A stretch of 64,000 nt of DNA, taken from Pollenia angustigena. Taxonomy: Eukaryota; Arthropoda; Insecta; Diptera; Polleniidae. Of this stretch, positions 32,844 to 44,042 are shown one piece after another (position 1 is the stretch's first letter; every line of letters begins with the position of its first letter). The notes under the pieces are model-generated. The model worked only from the letters and a program-made list of their open reading frames with translations, had not been told where the DNA came from and made no database searches. The position numbers and the translations under genes were made by a program. The stretch spans positions 63,149,393 to 63,213,392 of the forward strand of contig OV884059.1 of the NCBI GenBank assembly GCA_930367215.1, given 5' to 3'.

Positions 32844-33739
32844 TAAATTAAAAATGAAATATTAAAATCACACAAAAAGGCTTATGTACGAAAAGTCGGA
32901 AATTTCCCTTTTTTTGATTAATACTTTTTGTCACGTAACGCCAGAAGAAATTTTAAATGTTTCTCAAACAATTTTATATGTATATTTTACTTTTTTATAT
33001 TTTGGTGTAAAGCGCAACTAGCTCTACATTTTGTTACAAAAAGGATAACATTTGAAAAACATGGTTCTAAAATATAAGCTTTTTTGCATTCTGGCGTTAC
33101 ATTAAAAAAGTAGACTTTTCGCTAAAATGCCTATATGTACCTTTAAACGAGCAAATATTTTTAAATTTGGTAGCTTGAAAAATAAATCTATATAAGTCCA
33201 AATCTTACTAAACGTCTTGCTCAATTCGCAGTCTTATTCAGTTTTGTAATGCAAGTCAAAATACACTTCCGTTTTTTTAACGTCACGCCAGCGCATATTT
33301 TTGTTATATCATCTGCAAATCCTTAGCGTCGTTTGCTGTAATTTTTTTTCTGGATATAGTGCTACTTCATTATTTTGTATATATAAAAACCCCTTTTTAC
33401 AAATTCGACTTCTTCATTTAATTCTTTTAGATTTTGTGGTACAAATATCACGACATGTCAAAATGGAAATGCCCATATTTAAAATTTAAAATAACAGAAA
33501 AATTATTCATTTTTAAAGAATTTCTCCGTTTTCAAATTAACATAAAAAAATAGCAGTAAAATTCCTTTATTATAAATGATTATCCGTTTCTTAATTAAAT
33601 TTTCAGTTATTCAAACTTAATATTCTTTTGGATTTACCAACATAATATTTTGAGTGTACCATCACACAAGTATGCTATACTTATTTCTTTTAACACATTG
33701 CCGAATTCAAACAATTGTGAATGTATGAACGAAAACCAC
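32844..33739. other. AT-rich gap without a recognised gene
   Basis: No element ends or coding sequence that I can support. Confidence 0.3.
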
Positions 33740-33807
33740 AAAAGACCAACTGACATAAAAGACTAACTGACCCAAAAGATCAACACACCCAAAAGACCAA
33801 GTGACAT
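33740..33807. repeat. 17-bp minisatellite, four units
   Basis: Units start AAAAGACC, AAAAGACT, AAAAGATC and AAAAGACC at 33740, 33757, 33774 and 33791. Consensus AAAAGACCAACTGACAT. Confidence 0.8.
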
Positions 33808-34141
33808 GAAATGAACGAACTCGTTTATTGTTTTGAATTGAACTATAATGACCGATCACCTAAATGAACGATTAAGCCCAAGACTACTAAATTCAACTAA
33901 AAGTTAAGCAATGCTTATGTATGTTGATTGTAAGTATTGTAATCAAAATATCTGTAAAAGCAGATTTTTCTGTTCAAATTCAAAAAAAAAATAACGATAA
34001 AAGTCGCGTAAAAAGCTTGCTTTTTGTGAACTGTCACGATTAAAGAACCTGGAATGCTAAAAATATAGCTATTTTTATTATGAGTTTAAAAAAAATTAGT
34101 CAGGTAAATGTAAAAAGGATATATGAAAAAAGAAAGTTTTA

Positions 34142-34550
34142 GTATGCGCATTTCACTGGTTGCTTCACTCTGCAGTTTTGTTTGCTAAGTCTGAGTTCAT
34201 ACGGCGCATGCCTTATTGACAAGATTCTTCGTTTTTCTTCTTTGAACATGAATTGGCGTTCAAATGATTCATGTCATTTTGACGACATGTGTTTTATTTT
34301 GTTTTATTTGATATTGAAAACAAAAACTAAATTAATCAAAGAATAAGAAAGCAAAACGTCCCTCTCGCCCTTAAAGTAGCAATCATGTCAATAAGACATG
34401 AGCCGTATGAACACAGACTAATATCTTTGGCTCTTCTAAAAAATTTTGGGAGAATGTTTCCTGATGATCTGGCCTAAGCAACCAGTAAAATGCACATAGA
34501 AACTATATTATCCTCCAACAATAGCCAATCGGTTACATATTGACGGGAAA
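34142..34550 (+). repeat. PLE repeat fragments in inverted orientation with hammerhead relic
   Basis: Left piece: CGCATTTCACTGGTTGCTT (34145-34166, minus-sense hammerhead end). Right piece: CTTTGGCTCTTCTAAAA ... GTTTCCTGATGATCTGGCC (34425-34516, plus-sense). Between them lie about 260 bases with an inverted pair TGAGTTCATACGGC / GCCGTATGAACACAG. Confidence 0.55.
34448..34516 (+). ncRNA. Hammerhead relic with mutated GAAA box
   Basis: GTTTC CTGATGA TCTGG CCTAAGCAA CCAGT AAAA ATG-CA-CAT A GAAAC. Inner stem I (GTTTC/GAAAC) is perfect, but the conserved GAAA reads AAAA, which should abolish cleavage. Confidence 0.5.
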
Positions 34551-36317
34551 TTAACGCAGTTGAATTGTGATACATTGAAAAAATATTAGTGTTTCCAAAT
34601 GTTTCATGAATTGGAAAAAGTTTATCAAATTTACAGATTTACCTAATAAAACTTTTTTTTAATATGAGCAGTCTTTTAAGAAACATAACTTTTTTTGGAA
34701 AAAAAACAATGTTCTTCAAAATTTTTGTTTTTTAAAAATTCATAAAAAATAGGAAAATGCAGCTAGGCTTCTACTTTTTTGCAAACATATAACCGAAGCT
34801 GCAAACAAAACAATCCAAAAATGATTAAAATCTGTTTACAACTTTTGATTTTATTCACAAAAGTCGACAAATTTTAATTAATTTAAGAATTTCATAAAAC
34901 GCAATATTTGGGATAAGGGGAAAGTATGTCTCGAGAAAATGTTAAAGACAAAAAACTAAATGAGGTCGGTCATATATTTTATCCCACTACTGGGCAATAA
35001 TGGGACTTTTTTTTCAATATATGTATCTCTAATCTGTATTGACTATTTTGTATGGGAGTCCCCTTAAGGAATGGAGATAGCGGGTAGGTATGTTAGAAAT
35101 GAATGATTTAGATGAAAAATAAAGTGGAGTTGGTCATACATTTGACCCAACTAGGGGAATCCTAGGCGCTGCAGGGGCCAAATTTAAGAATTTTAAATAA
35201 CTAAACCGTTTTTGAGTTACGCGAATATATGTTGTGCAACCTCCTCCATTTGCGAAATAACGATATAAATCGAAAACAAGAGCTAACCTAAAAAACGGTG
35301 AGCACCATTGGATTCAGCGTACCAGAATTATGCTAAAACGCCATGTGCCCGGCTTGTCTAAAAAAGTGTCAATTTCGAGCACAGTGTAACCATTACAATG
35401 TTATCCTCAAATAATTTATAAACAATTCTTTCTGTAAGACTCTTTAAACTGAAATGTTGATAATAACCAGGGAAACCAGAAATATGCTCTAAAAAACACG
35501 TTTTATGCGCATTAAATATGCCGTAAAAACTGGAAAATATTCCCTGAAAAATCAAAAATTGCAAATTTTGAAAATAAAATATAACAATTTAATAAAAAAA
35601 TTTAAAAAAAAAAACCTAAAAATATTATCGCTTAAGCCCATATTAGATTAGAATTCATATCAGAGTTATTTGTGCCGAATATTATCTAGATATTAACATC
35701 CATATGGGTTTTCGTCTTAAAGGGATTTTAGGTATGGCCGCTAAATTGCTAACAAATGTTAACATTTAAAGGTTAAGCTATTTAAGCATGGGAGCTTTGG
35801 GCAAATGTGAAACGATTCGAAAATAATTTAATTTGCAGTAAAATATTTTTGGGGCGAATTTAATTTAAATACCATCATAATAAGATGGCTTACTGACACA
35901 AAGAATATTATTTGGAAAGAAGTTTTAATGGGGAATATGTGAAATTATAGACCCATTCTCACCATTTACACAGACCTCGTCCATATGGTGAAATTGAAGT
36001 AACAGAATTAAAAAAAAAAAAAAATTCTGCGAAAGCTCCTAAAGCATCTAAAAAAATTTATCATGTATCAAAATATGCTTAAAAACGCAAAATATGCGCT
36101 ATAAACTTAAAATATGCTTCAAAAAAGCTCGTTTAACTAAATTATGCACAAAAAAGCTGCGAACGGTAAGATATGCACTAACAAATCGATGCCAAAATTC
36201 ATAAAAGGCTCTAAAACGGATGAATATATTGTTTGTGCCTTCATTGGTTGCACAAGAAAAAACATGTAGTTGCATATTTATGGTTTCCCTGATAATAACT
36301 GTTATTTTCGATTTCTG
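34551..36317. other. AT-rich gap without a recognised gene
   Basis: Non-coding as far as I can see. Repeated AAAATATGC- and AAAAACGC-type words near 36070-36180 look like low-complexity decay. Confidence 0.3.
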
Positions 36318-36570
36318 GCAGAAAGCAATCGCGTGAAAATCGTGCAAGTAGAGAAAAAAGTGTTACGTTGAATATTCACCGAGCTGCATTCCATTTTAAA
36401 TGACAACTGATTACAGTGCAGACGATTCCGGTTCTATTGAATTGATGACCAAAGTTTGCCCACATTGTAAGGCATTCAAATATAGAAACGATACTTCTGG
36501 ATTTTGTTGCGCAAGTGTCAAAGTGAAACTGGAGCCATTGATTTTTAAGTTAATACAGTATTGTTGAGCA
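36318..36570 (+). pseudogene. Helitron-like N-terminal region remnant
   Basis: In one frame RKQSRENRASREKSVTLN and IHRAAFH; after a frameshift near 36395, SIELMTKVCPHCKAFKYRN then TSGFCCASVKVKLEPL. The CPHC.A.K(Y)..(E/D)..G.CC..GKV.L pattern is the zinc-binding start of Helitron replicase/helicase proteins. Rep and helicase parts are absent, and the frame closes at 36564. A small fragment of an autonomous rolling-circle element. Confidence 0.6.
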
Positions 36571-37973
36571 AGTGATATTTGCGTGTTAAATTAACGCCGA
36601 TGCTGGTTTCCTGCCTGACTTCAAAACTCTGAGTGTGAGAAACAGTTTTATTTTTAATCTTAATAAATTGAGACCAACAATAACTATATAATTTTTATTG
36701 TTTTTTATTTAAATTTTTAATAACTTGGTTAATACATAATATATTTTGAATATATCATTTACTTTTTTCTCTTTTTGTTTTCTCATTTGTATCACCTTAA
36801 AACTATTGAAATAAAAATATTGATTTAGTATATTTGTTGTTTTTGTTTTAATTCTATTTTGTTTCATTATTTGAAAATAATATTCGCTAATCGCTTTCAT
36901 GATTTCTTACAAATATCTGGTTTTCATAATACATATTTTTCAGAATTATTATTTTTTATTATTTGCGTAACGCATTGTTATCTTTTTATCATCTCACTTT
37001 ATTATTAATTCTTATAAAATAAAGTACATTTCAAATTAATTGCAATTGAAAAAGTTTGTAACAGGACAAATAGAAGTTGTGTAAATAACTGTGGATACAA
37101 TAGTACCTACATAGTATGTATTTATGGATGTATGTATGCATGTGTGATTTTACGTGTATTTGCAATGCAGTAATTATTAAATAAGAATTAAACATTTAAA
37201 TACAAAAACAAATAGAAAACAAGGAATGGGAAAAATTATTCAAAAAAAACAGAAAATAAAATGTTGACGTTATAAAAATAATAATAAAAATGAAAAAATT
37301 TATCTAGACAAACAAGTGCGACAAAGGAAAAGATAAAATTAGATTAGATTTCTTTTTTTTTACTATATTCGTATTTACTTTGAGTTTGTTTGGGGAGCAA
37401 AACAACTAGAGTGAGGACTGTGATATTAAGTTATTCTAAAGGGCTTAAATTTTAATCGGCATGAAAAGTTAGTTGTTCCAATAATCTAAATAATATTTAA
37501 ATATTTCTATGTAAGTCCGTGTATGAACAACATGTGTTGAATTTTTATTGTTTTGTCTACGAAAAAAACAACGAAATATTTTAATACTTTTTACAATCTT
37601 TTGACATTTTAAAATAAACAAATAGTACGAGCTTTAATTTAAGTTGAAAATAGTTATTTATTCTTTACACTAAAAGTTTACGCGTTGTTTCGTAAACAAT
37701 TCCTCTTCTTTTTCCACTTAATTTTAAAAGATTAAATGGTTGGATTTAAGTTTAATTAGTTTTTCGATTTGTTTAAAAAAAGCCCTTAATAACGTAGTTA
37801 TTATTATTTGAATGTGTTACTTATATGGATGTCTAAGGGTCCGTGTCTATTTCTCTATAAAAATGTCAGTTTCGTTTTACTTTCACTTTCTAAGTTAAGC
37901 ACTTGATACAATATTTATACGACTCTGGCTGTTGAAGTCGTATAAAAATAAATACTCAATTGGGGCCATAACA
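36571..37973. other. Region downstream of Vps26, probably 3' UTR plus spacer
   Basis: AT-rich. On the minus strand AATAAA stands at 37662-37657, about 310 bases after the Vps26 stop, a plausible poly(A) signal. Many similar A-rich words make this uncertain. No other gene seen. Confidence 0.35.
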
Positions 37974-39302
37974 TCAAGCTCCACTTGTAACAGCATCATC
38001 ACTATCTAAGAAATCACTTGAAGCTACTGGTACCACTTGTGGCTTGTCGTCGTTATCATTTTCGCCGTCATCAACTTTGGCGTTCAGTGAAACCTCTGTT
38101 GTCGGTTCTAGGAAGTCAGCGGGAGCTTCTTCCTTGTGTTCGCTTGCTGCAGCATTCGCTGCAGTAGATGGCAGAGGAGGCGGCGTTGATGAGAGCATTA
38201 CCGGTGAAGTGCTAATAGCAGCTGCACCATCTCCCATGCCACGCTCGATTGGGATTGCTGTTGGTGTTATTGGCGATGTAGGTAATGAGTCCTGTGATTG
38301 TTGACTGAATTCCTGGTTGGGACTTTCTCGTGTAAACAGACCCATTTTTCCTTCAGATGCTACAGATCCGGACGTTATTGCTGGCGCTGCTACCCCCATG
38401 GCGTTTACATTCACATTTGGATTGCTGTTTGTTAAATGCGGTGCTGCAATAGGAGCTGGAGGACCACTTACCAAGTGTGGAGGAGCATGTTGAGGATGAG
38501 TATTATGGCCGGCCACTGCAGTTTGTTGTGGCTGGTTGTGTCCATGATACCGTTGTATATCGGCTTTACGCCACAGCGTTATTTCTTGCTGTTTAAAGTA
38601 GCGACGATCTTCCGTATCCATCAACACCAAATTAAGGAAATATTTAACAGAGAATTTTTTATTTATGTCACGCATTGTGGGGGTAAGATTATAACCGGCT
38701 AAAAACACACGTATTGGTATACTTTCACCTTTAACAGGCGCTCCATCCATTATTTCGAACTTTGCAATGGTTTCGTTTTCTGTAAAAACGTTTGATCCAC
38801 TGCCAGTGGACTCTCGCTTGATAATGGCGATCTCCATGTGTTTTATTTTAATGCGCACCAATAGAAAATATATTTTACCAATAATAGTGTCCTTTAAATG
38901 ATATTTACTCTTATTGTACTCAAATTCAATGTGCAGACAATCTTCAATACCCACTTCCATTTTAATGGGATTATTTACATCCGGATAACTGCAAAGAGTA
39001 TGAACAGCAATATCAACTTCCTTTGTGATATCGCTGATGCGACGTACTATAGTGACACGTAAAAAGTAACGTAACCGAACATTTGATCCATTGTAGATTT
39101 CAAACTGTTTCTCAACATTTGGAAACTCAAATGGATAACTACTATATTGAATTAGATCGCCAGGACGTGCTAGCGCTTTAGCTAGGCATTTAAACTCATG
39201 ATGATTACCACGATCGTAAAACAGTTCAATCTGGCCAATGAATTCGATTTTAATGCCTTGATGTTCCAATTTGCTCCCAGGTTTTTTCAGTGTAACATTT
39301 AC
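37974..39302 (-). CDS. Vps26: Retromer subunit Vps26, last exon
   Basis: Arrestin-fold subunit of the retromer, which binds Vps35 and sorts cargo from endosomes. Very high similarity to animal Vps26: VNVTLKKPGSKLEHQGIKIE, FIGQIELFYDRGNHHEF, RYFLRVTIVRRISD, GIEDCLHIEFEYNKSKYH, GKIYFLLVRIKIKHMEI, IMDGAPVKGESIPIRVFL, LTPTMRDINKKFSVKY, DTEDRRYFKQQEITLWRK. The exon starts after TTTTTTATAG at 39303, so codon GTA (39302) is first; earlier exons (about 50 residues) were not found up to 64000. After the conserved fold (about residue 250 of the exon) comes a roughly 190-residue tail rich in His, Pro, Ala, Ser and Gln, as in other fly Vps26 proteins and absent from mammals. The frame is intact with no TE insertion, so the gene is very probably functional. 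Confidence 0.95.
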   Translation of the reverse strand, partial: VNVTLKKPGSKLEHQGIKIEFIGQIELFYDRGNHHEFKCLAKALARPGDLIQYSSYPFEFPNVEKQFEIYNGSNVRLRYFLRVTIVRRISDITKEVDIAVHTLCSYPDVNNPIKMEVGIEDCLHIEFEYNKSKYHLKDTIIGKIYFLLVRIKIKHMEIAIIKRESTGSGSNVFTENETIAKFEIMDGAPVKGESIPIRVFLAGYNLTPTMRDINKKFSVKYFLNLVLMDTEDRRYFKQQEITLWRKADIQRYHGHNQPQQTAVAGHNTHPQHAPPHLVSGPPAPIAAPHLTNSNPNVNVNAMGVAAPAITSGSVASEGKMGLFTRESPNQEFSQQSQDSLPTSPITPTAIPIERGMGDGAAAISTSPVMLSSTPPPLPSTAANAAASEHKEEAPADFLEPTTEVSLNAKVDDGENDNDDKPQVVPVASSDFLDSDDAVTSGA

Positions 39303-39860
39303 CTATAAAAAATATAAGAAACTTTTAATATTAGATTGATTTTAATTTAGATTGATACACCAATTGTAATTCAAACTTAAAACTAGTTTGTATCAGGGTA
39401 AATAAACAGAAAATAATCCCTGCGACATTTTACGAATGAAACATTCTTAGCTACTTAGCTACGTAGTAATAAAAGTTTCGTATATATATACATAATACGA
39501 AAAAGGAATACTCTTTTTTTTAATTTAACCGAAGTAAAGAATTCGTTTGTAGTCCTGTTTTTCGTAAATATTACAAAATTGTTTATGTTAAAAAAGCTTT
39601 CTTCAAATAACGCATATCGCTCATATTGCAAATTTGGACTTAATAACACTAATGCCTAGTAAAATGTAAACCCAACTCTTGAGAGAATACAATTTTTTTA
39701 TTATGTTGCGTGTCAATTAAAAAGTTTAAAGTCGTTTTTTGTAAAACTTATATTTTTGAGTTATGATGATGTTGCAGCAAATGAGCGATAAGTGCTATTA
39801 TGTTGAAGGATATAAAGAAAATATTTTGTTACAACTTTTTTTATAAAACACAAAAATATA
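39303..39860. other. Vps26 intron start, nothing else recognised
   Basis: Sequence just upstream of the last Vps26 exon. The acceptor tract TTATATTTTTTATAG is read on the minus strand. I find no further Vps26 exon. Confidence 0.4.
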
Positions 39861-40369
39861 AAGGGTCCTCATGATATCGTTTATAAGTCTCGTAAACTGT
39901 GCAAACTGTGCATTCTTACACCCTCGTAAATGAACTGTCAAAAATTGTATGAGAATTCATTTACACAAATTGCTTAAATTTGCCCAACAATTTTGACTCG
40001 TAAACTTGCGCTGTTCAATTGTGCATTTATACAGACAAATTTTTTTAATGCTTACCGCCGTTTTCAATGAAAACTTCAAGTGTAAATAAATCACAAACAA
40101 TAAATTCTTGTAATAATATAAGCATATTAGTCTTTTGGCTTTCTTTATGCATGTTTAAAAACAAATTTCATTTATAATTTACAAATTTCAAGTTTTTTAT
40201 TATATTTTTAATTATTTTTTTTTAATATATTTTTTATTGACGTTTCTGATTGAAATGACATTAATTGTTTAAAAATACACAAAAATTAAAAAGGATCTTC
40301 ATGAAACGAGTCTCGCAAGTTTTCCCATTTGCACAAATGGTAATTTTAAGCAATATCATGAAGACCCTT
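39861..40369. mobile_element. ~509-bp foldback element, copy 1
   Basis: Ends AAGGGTCCTCATGAT and ATCATGAAGACCCTT. Internal words TACACCCTCGTAAATGAACT, CTTACCGCCGTTTTCAATG and AACTTGCGCTGTTCAATTG recur in the inverted copy at 50012-50498. The apparent splice-like words CTTACC inside are shared by both copies, so they are not an exon. Confidence 0.7.
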
Positions 40370-40499
40370 ATTGTACTTTTCGAAAAACGCATGATTTTTA
40401 ATTTAATTTTTTACTTATTATTTTTTGATAATAAAATGTTCCAGTGCGAGTTAGAGGAATATATGTATATCTATCTATATATATATAAATAAGTTGTCC

Positions 40500-42038
40500 T
40501 ATGATCGTGATTTTATAACTCGAGAACCAGTCAACCGATATTCAAACGAGTACATGCGCTGGAAAGTTCTACTTTCACTGATGGTTTATAAAAAAAAAAA
40601 CATCGAAAAAAAATTTCTACGAATATGCGTTATACGCGCACTTTTATGATGGTGTGTTTTCTTTATGAGAATTACATTTTGTCGGTATAAGGCTCATTTG
40701 ACTTATTTTGTATTGTCCAGCAACGCGGGCAGGGTTACTCTAGTATATCTATATATATAATTTCGTTGTTTGTCCGGATGTATGTCCGGTTTTTTGATTT
40801 TCGGTCTAGGGGCGGTGGGCGTGGTCCTTGAATAAACCATTAACTTTTTCTTATATTTTATGCAGGAAACTTTTGCGTTTTCCTAATGACACTTTTTATA
40901 TTAAAACCCTCTGTCTGAGGAAGATCATAGCATTGTCAGATTCCTAATTTTCGGTCTTCGGGCTGTACATGTGACTTATTTCATGATAAAACCCTCAATT
41001 TTGCATTATGTATTTTTTAAAGAATTTTTATATTTTCGATATTTCAACAAAAAATTTGTTATACTGAAAGTACTTTCTCTGCCAGAAATCATAGTGGAAT
41101 CAGATTTTAATACTGCTGTTGAAAAGTAGAGATAATCTTATTGTATCACATACATGATTACCAACAAAAATATTGCGGTTTTGTTTTGATTTTCATGATT
41201 TGTTTGTAAAGTGATTTAAAGAACAATCATATTCTAAGAGAAAGTAACTGTTATTTACATTCATCTAAATTAATTATTTCGAAACACGTTTCTACGAATA
41301 TTTCGTACGATGTATGTCAGTTTTCGTATAAATAAACAGAGATTTTTTCGGTGTTTGGTATCATCTATTTCATACGTTTACATTTTACTATACTTCGGTT
41401 TGGTGGATGGTTTATAACCAGCACTATGTAAAACTCCGCGGATTTAAATCAGAGAGCGTAAATATATATAAGAGTATTCAATTGTTCGTATTTTTTTTCA
41501 ACATTTTCCTATAACAAACAAATTCCGTTAAGGGCATGGAAAGAATGATGCGAATGATCTGCACCCGATTCTATTTTTAAACTCATTGAAGGGACCTACA
41601 GTTTAATGCCGGCATCTAAAGCCTAATACAATAGCATAATTGAATTATTTAGAAAACCTATTCGTAGATGCATGTTTGTGATAAGGTGTACCGCGTTTAA
41701 GAAATATTTTGAAGGTTAGGTCTCGCCGGTATCGAACCGAATACAACAACGACAACTTTGTCGATCCACGATGATCTGCAATTATTGATTTTTTCACTGA
41801 CATTTCAAACCTTAATTGAAGTTCACATGATTGTAAGAAATTTACAGAAAATTCTACTGGCAATATTGTAAGATCTTACAACCGTCTGTATATAGCATTA
41901 AGATTATGCTATTTTTGACAAGAAAACATTTATTTATTTTATTTAAGGCCAATATCTACGTACCAGAGAATGACAAAATTATAATTTTAAGTACTCTTTC
42001 TATATTAGTGAGAAAACATGTACGGACATGTATGGGTA
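40500..42038. other. Dispersed repeat debris
   Basis: 40500-40740 ends AACGCGGGCAGGGTTACTCT. 40750-41340 has TTGTCCGGATGTATGTCCGG and GGGCGGTGGGCGTGGTCC, words common in insect repeats. No gene or clear element ends. Confidence 0.35.
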
Positions 42039-42317
42039 CCCAACAAACACATTTGAAATCAAAGGGTTTCTCAAACGACAAACGTTTGATAATGATTTGA
42101 AAATCATTTGAAAATCAAAGCATTCTCAACAAAAAGGGGAAATTATTATCAAGTTGAAAAATGCCTTTATTTTCAACTTGCTTTCAAACGTAATTCTCAA
42201 ATGTTTTTCAAATGTGGATAGTAATAAAATGTGGAACATGAATATAAATATGTTATTTTCTTAATTTAAATTTATTATTTATTTAAAAAAGCTTTGAGAT
42301 AAATATTCGGCAACATA

Positions 42318-43670
42318 CAGTAACTCACAGCTTATTTGATGCAGGTAATACTTTTTTTTAAAAAATCGAAAATGACTCGATGTTTATTAAATACAAAAAA
42401 AAAAATATATAACATGTAATGAGATATGTTTGTTCTGTTAACCGTTACAGAAAAAACAATGACAAAAACAAAGCTTGATGAAAAAATATAGAAACAAATA
42501 ATTTTCTCATAAAAATATGCTTACAGCTTAAATGATGCAGTTTATTAAATACACTCTCTTTTCTGTTTAGCTTAGCGGTTTAAGTCATTCTCATAAAATT
42601 TTTGTAATGAAAAGTTGAAAAAATTTTAATTTTTTAAAAATGGGAAAACGGACCTCATTTGAAAAAAGGGAAGACGTTATTAGTCATTATAAAGAGGGCA
42701 AAAGCCAGCGAAAAATTGCCGAAATTGTTGCTATTAGTTCGTCAACTGTCCAGCACATTATTGAAAGGTTTCGCCGCGAAAATAGGATAGAAGATAAGGG
42801 CAGATCTGCGCCAAACAAAATATTTAATGATGCTGATAAGAGGTGGATTGTTCGCCAAATTAAACAAAAACCCGATTTAAGCGCTCCAAAATTAACGAAC
42901 GAAGTTGAAAAATACTTAGGCAAGGTCTGTAACCCTGAAACTGTTCGTAGAGTTCTCCGCGAAGAAAATTTTCATGGAAGGACAGCGCGAAATAAGCCGT
43001 TGATTAATGCTCGTAATAGAAAACAAGAATAGAGTTTTGCAGACAACATTTGCACAAAGACATTTCGTTCTGGAAGTCCGTTGTTTTTGCGGATGAAAGC
43101 AAGTACAACCTTTTCAGGTCTGATGGGAAGTCCTGCGTTTGGAGAAAACCAGGCGTCGGAAATTTAACATTTATTGAAGGTAACATGGATAAAAAGATGT
43201 ATCTGGATCTGCTAAAAGATAATTTAGTACAAAGTGCGGATAAAATGGGCATTAAGGATACGTTTAGGTTCTACCAAGACAACGATCCCAAGCATACATC
43301 TGGTATTGTAAAAACTTGGCTTATCTGGAACTGCCCACATGTAGTACAGGCACCTGCACAGAGTCCAGATCTTAACGTTATTGAGAATTTGTGGTCAGTG
43401 CTGGAAAATAAAATAAGAACCCACAATATTTTTAATGCCACTGATCTGAAACGGGCACTACAGGAGGAATGGAATAAAATTAGTGCTGATTATACAGCAA
43501 AACTGGTAGAATCTATGAATTCCCGACTAAAAGCTGTTCTGCATCAAAAGGGATACCCCACTAAGTATTAGCCATAGTTGCGAAATAGAAATACATATAA
43601 TAGAAATTATGTAATTTGAATACTTTAAATTTAGTGCATCATTTAAGCTTTGACCTCAAAACTGTAACTG
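42318..43670 (+). mobile_element. Tc1-family transposon with internal direct repeats
   Basis: The left end CAGTAACTCACAG follows TA (42316-42317). The right end, read inwards, is CAGTTACAG. The motif AGCTTA(A/T)(A/T)TGATGCA occurs at 42329-42343 and 42525-42539, and inverted at 43635-43649, an IR/DR layout like that of Bari or Paris elements. The right-hand TA has been lost to AA. It sits exactly at the inner end of the left arm of 42039-44797. Confidence 0.7.
42640..43571 (+). pseudogene. Tc1 transposase, frameshift plus internal deletion
   Basis: A DD34E transposase. The N-terminal paired HTH part (MGKRTSFEKREDVISHYKEG ... VQHIIERFRRE, LSAPKLTNEV, CNPETVRRVL) is open to a stop at 43030. 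One frame later it continues (near 43020-43030) with RQHLHKDISFWKSVVFADES, first catalytic D, then RFYQDNDPKHTS, second D, and SPDLNVIENLW, the E 34 residues on. Between WRKPG and VGNLTFIEGNMDK the usual block ending HGGGSVMVWGC (about 28 residues) is missing, an internal deletion. All three catalytic residues are present, but this copy is inactive through the frameshift and the deletion. Confidence 0.85.
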
Positions 43671-43816
43671 AATTATTTAATTTGCTATATCTTTCTTATG
43701 GAAAAAGATTTTTTGTTAATTTTTGTCATTAAATAAAACACATATGGGTAAAGATCAAAACCATACACATACGTACCAATACCCATTACAAGCTAAAGTT
43801 GAATATGTATAGGCAA

Positions 43817-44042
43817 GGTATATTTACACAAGGTAAACTCGTTGGCCCATATGTTTGTCAGCTGATTACCCCTAGTTGGAAGCTTAACGTCAAATTTCGT
43901 GTATATGAGAAAAAATTTGTATATGTATGCGTTAAATTGTTTTTTTTTTTTATATGAAGACAATTTTGACAACTCCGTTCCTTTTATAGAGCAGCATGTA
44001 TACACTCCCAAATGAGTCTACCTTGTGTAAATATACCTTGTG
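43817..44042. mobile_element. 226-bp foldback (MITE)
   Basis: CAAGGTATATTTACACAAGG near 43817 and its reverse complement near 44020 (CCTTGTGTAAATATACCTTG), with CCCATATG/CTCCCAAATGAG sequences next inside. No ORF. Confidence 0.6.

Noticed and set aside
40055..40075. CTTACCGCC as a possible donor of an upstream Vps26 exon (minus strand)
   Set aside because: The same bases occur in the inverted copy of the repeat at 50012-50498, so they belong to a mobile element. The adjoining translation does not match Vps26.
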